The notes beneath the pieces were generated by a model that had not been told where the DNA came from, did no database searches, and saw only the letters and a program-made list of their open reading frames with translations. From Paenibacillus sp. NFR01 (lineage in GTDB: Bacteria; Bacillota; Bacilli; Paenibacillales; Paenibacillaceae), in contig NZ_FOIK01000001.1 of the NCBI RefSeq assembly GCF_900111565.1, positions 124,001 through 188,000 of the forward strand: a DNA stretch of 64,000 bases, given 5' to 3'. The position numbers and the translations under genes were made by a program. Positions within the stretch are counted from its first letter, which is position 1. Each line of letters starts with the position of its first letter. Of this stretch, positions 58,925 to 64,000 are shown one piece after another.

Positions 58925-59866
58925 GTGGCAATCAAACGCAATAAAATTACCGTGGTAGGCGCCGGTTTCACCGGCGCTACCACTGCGCTTATGCTTGCGC
59001 AAAAAGAACTGGGCGACATTGTTCTGCTCGACATTCCCGCTCTGGAAAATCCGACCAAGGGCAAGGCGCTGGACATGCTGGAAGCAAGTCCCGTGCAAGG
59101 CTTCGACAGCCAAATTACCGGTACGGCAAGCTATGAAGACGCTGCCGGCTCCGATATCGTCATCATAACGGCCGGCATCGCCCGCAAGCCCGGCATGAGC
59201 CGCGACGATCTCGTGAATACCAATGCCGGAATCGTAAAATCGGTGTGCGAGAACATTAAAGCCGTCGCGCCGGATTCCACCGTACTGATTCTCAGCAATC
59301 CGGTGGATGCGATGACCTATGTGGCCCACCAAACCCTCGGCTTCCCGAAAAACCGCGTGATCGGCCAATCGGGCGTGCTGGATACAGCGCGCTACTGTAC
59401 GTTCATCGCCCAGGAGCTGAACGTCTCGGTTGAAGACGTCCGCGGCTTTGTGCTGGGCGGACACGGCGACGATATGGTGCCGCTCGTGCGGTATTCCAGC
59501 GTCGGCGGCATTCCGATCGATGCGCTGATTCCGCAGGAACGGATCGACGCCATCGTGCAGCGGACCCGGGTCGGCGGCGGCGAAATCGTCAGCCTGCTTG
59601 GCAACGGTAGCGCTTATTACGCTCCTGCAGCATCTCTCGTGCAGATGACGGAAGCGATCCTTAAGGACAAGAAACGCGTTCTGCCGGTCATCGCGCTGCT
59701 GGAAGGCGAATACGGCTACGATAATCTGTTCATGGGCGTTCCGGCGCTGCTGGGCGGCGACGGCATTGAGAAGATCTTCGAGCTGGAGCTGACGACCGAA
59801 GAAAAAGCCGCATTGGACAAATCTGCGGATTCCGTGCGCAGCGTAACCTCGTCGGTAACCCTGTAA
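58925..59866 (+). CDS. mdh: Malate dehydrogenase
   Basis: LDH-like malate dehydrogenase, 313 residues. NAD-binding [16 protein letters not shown], substrate-loop arginines in [13 protein letters not shown], catalytic histidine in [15 protein letters not shown], and [19 protein letters not shown] start behind AGGAGG. Last gene of citZ-icd-mdh and followed by a terminator; the phoP-phoR genes that come next in B. subtilis are not here. Confidence 0.96.
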   Translation: MAIKRNKITVVGAGFTGATTALMLAQKELGDIVLLDIPALENPTKGKALDMLEASPVQGFDSQITGTASYEDAAGSDIVIITAGIARKPGMSRDDLVNTNAGIVKSVCENIKAVAPDSTVLILSNPVDAMTYVAHQTLGFPKNRVIGQSGVLDTARYCTFIAQELNVSVEDVRGFVLGGHGDDMVPLVRYSSVGGIPIDALIPQERIDAIVQRTRVGGGEIVSLLGNGSAYYAPAASLVQMTEAILKDKKRVLPVIALLEGEYGYDNLFMGVPALLGGDGIEKIFELELTTEEKAALDKSADSVRSVTSSVTL

Positions 59867-59884
59867 TTGCAAATATGCTTCATC

Positions 59885-59913
59885 GATCCGCTGCTCTTTG
59901 CAGCGGATTTTTT
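59885..59913 (+). terminator. Terminator of citZ-icd-mdh
   Basis: ATCCGCTGC-TCTTT-GCAGCGGAT followed by T6, 18 bases after mdh. Confidence 0.92.
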
Positions 59914-60012
59914 ATGTCCTCCGCAAGGTACAGGGCCGGCTGCTTTTCTTCTATTATGCCTTTGGGTATAATAGAGTGTAACAAATATCACTTTTTTCGA
60001 AGGAGGCGTATT

Positions 60013-60438
60013 ATGGATCGTGTTGTATTTTTTCTACATATGATTGGAACTCTCGCCCTCGGATTTTATTTGGTCTTGCCTTTTATTCTCGGGCAAGCGG
60101 AGAAGCTCTCCGTTTCCGCCAGAGAAGGTACCCTGAACGCCGTCGGCGGGCTGAACCGCTTTGCCCAATACGGACTGGTGCTCCAGCTCTTATCCGGCGG
60201 ATATTTGCTGAGTGACGGCGATTATTCCGTAGCCTGGATGGTCGTGGTCGTGGTGCTGCTGCTCGCGTTGTTCGCCATCGGCGGTATGATGGGCAAGCCG
60301 CTGCGCCTGGCATCGGCCGGCATGCGCGAGAACCGCGATGTCTCTGCGGAAACGTCAAAAATCCGCATGATGAGCTTCCTCCTGATGATCGTGCTGATCG
60401 TCATGGTTTTCTTTATGGTATACCGGCGTTTAATCTAA
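60013..60438 (+). CDS. Four-helix membrane protein, unknown function
   Basis: Membrane protein of 141 residues with four predicted helices (about 4-26, 44-62, 68-88 and 116-137). VVFFLHMIGTLALGFYLVLPFILGQ at the N-terminus resembles small CopD/DUF2269-type integral proteins with a conserved early histidine, but the assignment is not certain. AAGGAGG lies six bases before the ATG at 60013; the longer frame runs through the mdh terminator. A good -10 (TATAAT at 59967-59972) precedes it without a clear -35. Terminated at 60466. Confidence 0.7.
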   Translation: MDRVVFFLHMIGTLALGFYLVLPFILGQAEKLSVSAREGTLNAVGGLNRFAQYGLVLQLLSGGYLLSDGDYSVAWMVVVVVLLLALFAIGGMMGKPLRLASAGMRENRDVSAETSKIRMMSFLLMIVLIVMVFFMVYRRLI

Positions 60439-60465
60439 TCGGTTCCATCCGCTGATGAAGCGGCG

Positions 60466-60503
60466 GCAGCCCGTCTCCTCTGGGGGAACGGGCTGCTTTT
60501 TTT
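60466..60503 (+). terminator. Terminator after the four-helix protein gene
   Basis: GCAGCCCGT pairs with ACGGGCTGC, 13-base loop, followed by T7. It also lies at the end of the convergent NUDIX gene. Confidence 0.9.
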
Positions 60504-60527
60504 GTTGCGGGTCCTTCCAGCCGAAGG

Positions 60528-60959
60528 TTAGGCCAACTCCTCCAGCTCCAGAATTCCGCATGGCTTGAGCTCCTGCAGAATACCGGGCGGCAGCAGCCGC
60601 TTGACTTCCCTTGGGGTACACCAGGCATATTCGGAATGCTCTTCCGATAACACTACGCGCCATTCCTTCGCCCGGCACAAATACGTGATGACCACGAGCT
60701 GCCGGCCCGGATCCGTCAAGACGGTGGCCGCGTACAATACCCGTTCGACCATGACATCCAGTCCGGTTTCCTCCTGGATCTCGCGCTTCAGCGCTTCCTC
60801 CAGCTGCTCGCCGAATTCCAGCTTTCCGCCCGCATTCTCCCAGACGCCTGCTCCGGCGATATCGGTCTGAGCGCGTTTGACGAGCAGAAATTTCCCCTGA
60901 TGAAGGATGATTCCTTTGACGGCGACGACGATATTGCGGTTGTTTTTCGCCACACCCAT
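60528..60959 (-). CDS. NUDIX hydrolase
   Basis: Nudix pyrophosphohydrolase of 143 residues. The Nudix box is complete: GKLEFGE, seven residues, then REIQEETGL (about residues 45-67). N-terminal IVVAVKGIILHQGKFLLVKRA and WENAGGKLEFGE are as in MutT-like enzymes. AAGGAGG precedes the ATG. Could clean up oxidised or non-canonical nucleotides; the substrate is not determinable from the box alone. Confidence 0.9.
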   Translation of the reverse strand: MGVAKNNRNIVVAVKGIILHQGKFLLVKRAQTDIAGAGVWENAGGKLEFGEQLEEALKREIQEETGLDVMVERVLYAATVLTDPGRQLVVITYLCRAKEWRVVLSEEHSEYAWCTPREVKRLLPPGILQELKPCGILELEELA

Positions 60960-61255
60960 GCTGCCTCCTTTGCGTTGGCCTTGCCTGAATCCAATGCTGC
61001 TCCCGGGTCCCCCGCTCCCAAAGGCTTCGCCTCGAATCGGCGTATCTACTACATTTTATGGCTGAGCTAAGCTGAATATTGCAGGAGCAGGGTACTATCC
61101 GACATTCTTTTTTGGGCAGGCCTGCGCCGGTTTGAGATCAGAATGAATGTGGTAAGTAAGATAACGTAAGCCGAAACCCTTTGACGGGACATCGGCGGCA
61201 TGAATAAGTTCAGGCCTCTAAGCCATCCTAGAACGATGAGAGTACCAGCATGACC

Positions 61256-61269
61256 CACTTCATGAAGTG
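61256..61269. other. Perfect 14-bp palindrome next to the SDR ribosome site
   Basis: CACTTCATGAAGTG is immediately followed by the AAAGGAG of the next gene. It is the only notable feature in the 324 bases between the NUDIX and SDR genes, where no other gene is evident. Confidence 0.6.
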
Positions 61270-61283
61270 AAAGGAGAAGCTGT

Positions 61284-62153
61284 ATGCCAAACAATTCGCA
61301 GGGAACCAAAACGCTGCCTCCGCAAACCCAGGACCGGCAGCCCGGCATTGAAAGCCAAATGAATCCGAAACCGGAGTTCGAGACCTCCGCTTATAAGGCG
61401 GCAGGCAAGCTGCTAGGCAAAGCGGCATTGATTACCGGAGGGGATAGCGGGATCGGACGTGCGGTAGCGGTGCATTTTGCCAAGGAGGGCGCTGATGTCG
61501 TCATTGCTTATCTGAATGAGCATTCGGACGCCGAGGAAACGAAACGCCAGGTGGAGCAGGAGGGCCGCAAGTGCATTCTGATCGCCGGGGATATCGGCGT
61601 TGAAGCCTTCTGTCAGGATTTGATCAACAAAACGGTTGAGGGACTCGGCAAACTCGATATTCTGATCAACAACGCCGCCGAACAGCATCCGCAGGAAAAG
61701 ATCGAGGACATCACGGCGGAGCAGCTGGAGCGCACATTCCGCACCAACATTTTTTCGATGTTCTATTTGACCAAGGCGGCCATGCCGCATCTGAAAAAGG
61801 GTTCGGCGATCATCAATACAACGTCGATTACCGCTTATCGCGGAAGCCCGCAGCTGCTCGATTATTCGTCCACCAAAGGCGCGATTCTCAGCTTTACCCG
61901 CTCGTTGTCGATGAATCTGGCCGAGCAGGGCATTCGCGTCAACGCCGTGGCGCCGGGTCCGATCTGGACGCCGCTCATTCCGTCGACCTTCGATGCGAAG
62001 AAAGTAAGCGAATTCGGCGGTACCCAGCCGATGAAACGCCCCGGCCAACCGGAAGAGCTGGCGCCGGCATACGTTTATCTCGCCAGCGACGATTCGTCCT
62101 ATGTTACCGGACAAGTCATCCATGTTAACGGCGGGGAAATCGTGAACGGGTAA
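61284..62153 (+). CDS. SDR family oxidoreductase (general-stress type, YhdF/YhxC-like)
   Basis: Classical short-chain dehydrogenase/reductase, 289 residues, with an N-terminal extension of about 40 residues (PPQTQDRQPGIESQMNP) typical of the YhdF/YhxC/GSP39 group of Bacillales. NADP-binding LITGGDSGIGRAVAVHFA, LINNAAEQHP, catalytic SITAYRGSPQLLDYSSTKGA (Ser and YxxxK), and a C-terminal YVTGQVIHVNGG. AAGGAG lies before the ATG. B. subtilis relatives are SigB-dependent, but no convincing SigB promoter is seen here. Substrate unknown. Confidence 0.9.
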   Translation: MPNNSQGTKTLPPQTQDRQPGIESQMNPKPEFETSAYKAAGKLLGKAALITGGDSGIGRAVAVHFAKEGADVVIAYLNEHSDAEETKRQVEQEGRKCILIAGDIGVEAFCQDLINKTVEGLGKLDILINNAAEQHPQEKIEDITAEQLERTFRTNIFSMFYLTKAAMPHLKKGSAIINTTSITAYRGSPQLLDYSSTKGAILSFTRSLSMNLAEQGIRVNAVAPGPIWTPLIPSTFDAKKVSEFGGTQPMKRPGQPEELAPAYVYLASDDSSYVTGQVIHVNGGEIVNG

Positions 62154-62159
62154 AAAAAT

Positions 62160-62198
62160 AAAGAGCAGCCCTTTCCGTTTGGAGAGGCTGCTCTTTTT
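62160..62198 (+). terminator. Bidirectional terminator between the SDR and BtrH_N genes
   Basis: AAAGAGCAGCC pairs with GGCTGCTCTTT; A-rich before and T5 after. Confidence 0.9.
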
Positions 62199-62205
62199 GG
62201 TCTTT

Positions 62206-63192
62206 TTAATCACATAAAAACTCCATCGCAACACGTTCTTTATCCGCAATCTCAAGCAAAAGCTTCGAAACCTGGTTTAATTCCTGCAGGTTCCCCGTTT
62301 TTCCAGCAAGGTCGATCGCAGAAGAAACGTTAACCCACATTGGAGCTATTTCAGTAAAAGCCAAATACGCCTGTTCTATGTTTGGATCTCCAAGCAGATC
62401 CACGCATTCTTTGAGAAAATCCCGATACAGATTTCGGAACAAAGCGCCGCCGGTTCCCGCTCTCTCCATTAACAACGCAGTCAAGCATAGATCATGCTCC
62501 AAATTTTTGCTGCGGGAAGGCCATTTCAAGATTTCTTTGCTCATTTTCAGAATGCCTTGATTCCCGATATTGCGAATGGGCGGATTCAAATAGTCATGCG
62601 CATTATTTCTTAAAGATGTTCGTATAGCGGGCTCAAGCGGCGGATGGGTACGGACAGGCTCTATCGTGAAGGAGCGATTCCTGGAGCTCATGGGTCCTTT
62701 TGCGTTTCTGGCCATAGCCAGCTGGGTTAACCTCGTCTTTAAAAGGGTTCCCTGCTGCCGGGTATCCGCCATGTAGGCGTATTCGTCATCCATGCCGTAA
62801 ATAACTGCATAGTGGGCGGCAAAATGCACCTTGTTGGTGAAGTAATCCAGATAATACGAGTCCAGCTTAAGTCCCACAGGAGTTCCGGATTCGATGAATG
62901 CCTGTACGTTCTGCCATGCTTTTTCAACGGACGAGGTTTCCTGCACCTTGATGGTTAAGTTAAGCCGGGAGGCAAGGCAAGCCGCCAGTTCATCCTGCTT
63001 CACCCTTCCGCCGATAAAAGGAAAGTCCATCCCCTTCGAATCCCAATAAATAAAGCCCAACCCTTGCCCGAGACCGAACAACATCGGCTCCGATAGCCGG
63101 ACTCCCGCAAATTGAAGCAAATTGCCCATAGTCGTCGTTTCGCAATGTTCCCCTTGGAAAGGGCTGAAACCTTCAATGATTATTGCCATCAT
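62206..63192 (-). CDS. BtrH N-terminal domain protein with DUF4872 region
   Basis: Protein of 328 residues. The N-terminal part (about 1-135) matches the BtrH_N domain: FQGEHCETTTMGNLLQF, LGQGLGFIYWDSKG, then HFAAHYAVIYGMDDEYAYMADT. The Cys near 17 followed by His and Asp about 120-135 residues later is a papain-like/C39-like triad pattern. The C-terminal half corresponds to DUF4872. BtrH in butirosin synthesis is an acyl-transfer enzyme from acyl-carrier protein to an aminoglycoside; no carrier protein or NRPS is in view here. The gene starts inside the last codons of the PadR gene (20-base overlap), with GGGGGAGG well placed. Likely a PadR-controlled acyltransferase or peptidase of unknown substrate. 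Confidence 0.8.
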   Translation of the reverse strand: MMAIIIEGFSPFQGEHCETTTMGNLLQFAGVRLSEPMLFGLGQGLGFIYWDSKGMDFPFIGGRVKQDELAACLASRLNLTIKVQETSSVEKAWQNVQAFIESGTPVGLKLDSYYLDYFTNKVHFAAHYAVIYGMDDEYAYMADTRQQGTLLKTRLTQLAMARNAKGPMSSRNRSFTIEPVRTHPPLEPAIRTSLRNNAHDYLNPPIRNIGNQGILKMSKEILKWPSRSKNLEHDLCLTALLMERAGTGGALFRNLYRDFLKECVDLLGDPNIEQAYLAFTEIAPMWVNVSSAIDLAGKTGNLQELNQVSKLLLEIADKERVAMEFLCD

Positions 63193-63745
63193 CCTTCGCC
63201 TCCCCCAACAACCCGCTGATTAATTCCGCAACGAACGCCTGCTCACTCTCGATAAGATTCATCGGATGCTGGAAAAGGGATCTTACGTGCAGCGGTAATC
63301 GAATGTTGCCTTGCGATTCGTACTTCTGTCTTATCTTTTTCGAGGCTTCCCCAAGAAAATCCAACCGTTTCCGCAGAGCGTCGATTGCTTCGTCCCTATC
63401 GATAAAAGGTAATGCGGCAAGCCCGAGGTCGAACCGGTTATCGCGCTCGCGCGATGAAGATAGGCTGACGATGATTTCATTCCTCAGCGAGGTCATACCG
63501 GCTTCCGTTATGGCAAACCGGGTCGGCATAGGCCCTTTGCCGGACTTCTCAGCCGAATCCTCGGACTCGATCCATCCTTTGTTGTTCAACTTCTTCAGTC
63601 CTGCATAAATCGAAGTCGTGCCGATATTTGCCCATTCCCGATAACCGCGTTGATCGATTAACTTATTGATGTCGTAACCTGAAGCTCCATGGCATTCCAC
63701 GATAATTTGCAGCAGCATAAATTCAACATTCGAAAGCGGGTTCAT
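63173..63745 (-). CDS. PadR family transcriptional regulator
   Basis: PadR-type repressor of 190 residues: winged-helix domain (about 5-85, SNVEFMLLQIIVECHGASGYDINKL, TSIYAGLKKLNNKGWIES) with the winged hairpin, and a C-terminal coiled-coil dimerisation region (PadR group with the longer C-terminal AphA-like part). GAGAGGTG five bases before the ATG at 63745 rules out the nine-codon longer form. Translationally coupled to the BtrH_N gene, which it probably regulates together with itself; an operator-like inverted repeat lies in the promoter. Confidence 0.85.
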   Translation of the reverse strand: MNPLSNVEFMLLQIIVECHGASGYDINKLIDQRGYREWANIGTTSIYAGLKKLNNKGWIESEDSAEKSGKGPMPTRFAITEAGMTSLRNEIIVSLSSSRERDNRFDLGLAALPFIDRDEAIDALRKRLDFLGEASKKIRQKYESQGNIRLPLHVRSLFQHPMNLIESEQAFVAELISGLLGEAKDDGNNH

Positions 63746-63778
63746 GGAGACACCTCTCATTTTATATTTCATGTGTGT

Positions 63779-63807
63779 ATTATAACACCTATGTAATATA
63801 AGATCAA
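63779..63807 (-). promoter_or_regulatory. Promoter and putative operator of padR-btrH_N
   Basis: On the minus strand there is a -35 TTGATC (63807-63802), a 17-base spacer and a perfect -10 TATAAT (63784-63779). The imperfect inverted repeat ATAACA-CCTA-TGTAAT (63782-63797) overlaps the -10 and spacer, fitting autorepression. Confidence 0.6.
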
Positions 63808-63925
63808 ACTAGGCCGTTCCTGACTGCCGGACGACTGAAATCCAGAAAAATAGGCAGACTGTGCCCGAAGCACTGCCTTAGCAGCGCCTCGGCAAGCTGT
63901 ATATCACAACTGCCCATCTGCAAAC

Positions 63926-64000
63926 TTACTCCTCCGCCGACAGCTCGTCCAGCGACATTTCAAAGCCCGGCGCCATATGCGCGAGAAAATACTCCACCTC
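63926..64000 (-). CDS. C-terminal end of a gene that continues beyond the window
   Basis: An open frame enters from the right edge and ends with TAA at 63926-63928. The last 24 residues are acidic (EVEYFLAHMAPGFEM then SLDELSAEE). Too short to name. The acidic, alanine-rich composition and codon use match the other genes of the window, so it is probably real. Confidence 0.5.
   Translation of the reverse strand, partial: EVEYFLAHMAPGFEMSLDELSAEE

Noticed and set aside
61130-61156. GTTTGA followed 15 bases later by GGTAAG, a possible SigB promoter for the SDR gene
   Set aside because: The -10 differs from GGGTAT/GGGWAW and the distance to the start codon is large, so support is too weak.

Overview
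The window looks like a chromosomal segment of an endospore-forming Gram-positive of the Paenibacillus type. This rests on gene content and order, not on a database search. Sporulation genes are present (cotJA-cotJB-cotJC, ytrH-ytrI, an expanded yheA/yheC/yheD region, abrB with two Spo0A boxes). The Bacillales metabolic order ytoI-ytpI-ytrI/ytrH-dnaE-(pgpA-like)-accD-accA-pyk ... fxsA-ytvI-citZ-icd-mdh is also present. Shine-Dalgarno sequences are strong, TTG and GTG starts are common, and base composition is in the mid-50s percent G+C by eye. I saw no rRNA, tRNA, CRISPR array, prophage or insertion sequence.

Layout. 1-4.4 kb: YfkAB-type radical SAM protein, CNNM/CorC membrane protein, cotJ spore-coat operon and a DUF3231 protein. 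4.6-14 kb: transporters (APC permease, LysE, MFS), a neopullulanase-like GH13 enzyme, an FMN reductase with a clear operator-promoter, an SDR, a methyltransferase and a CapA-like protein. 14.9-24 kb: a carbohydrate-uptake locus with two ABC permeases, a YesM/YesN-type two-component system, a lipoprotein substrate-binding protein and a GH36 alpha-galactosidase. It has no ATPase gene, so a shared MsmX-type ATPase is expected. 24-27.6 kb: abrB, a HAD phosphatase and an LtaS-family enzyme. 28.2-35.4 kb: a tightly coupled minus-strand run of five YheC/YheD ATP-grasp paralogues plus a GNAT acetyltransferase, divergent from yheA. 35.5-40.6 kb: GNAT, LURP-one-like, YtoI, YtpI, YtrI and YtrH genes. 40.7-49 kb: dnaE, a PgpA-like gene, accDA and pyk. 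49.5-54.9 kb: an MMPL transporter, a G1 glutamic peptidase, MFS, thioesterase and FxsA genes. 54.9-59.9 kb: ytvI and the TCA genes citZ-icd-mdh. 60-64 kb: a small membrane protein, a NUDIX hydrolase, an SDR, a BtrH_N protein with its PadR regulator, and the end of a truncated gene.

The most unusual parts are as follows. (1) The ATP-grasp x5 + GNAT operon has the architecture of a small-molecule or peptide-ligation pathway acting on the spore. (2) A 182-bp dispersed element occurs twice with the same internal spacing of four imperfect palindromes. (3) A second family of palindromic repeats built on TTAGTGGGA occupies other gene-free gaps. (4) A PadR-regulated BtrH_N protein has a papain-like Cys-His-Asp arrangement. 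(5) A bacterial G1 (eqolisin) peptidase has no signal peptide. Expected neighbours nrnA and pfkA are missing from otherwise conserved gene strings.
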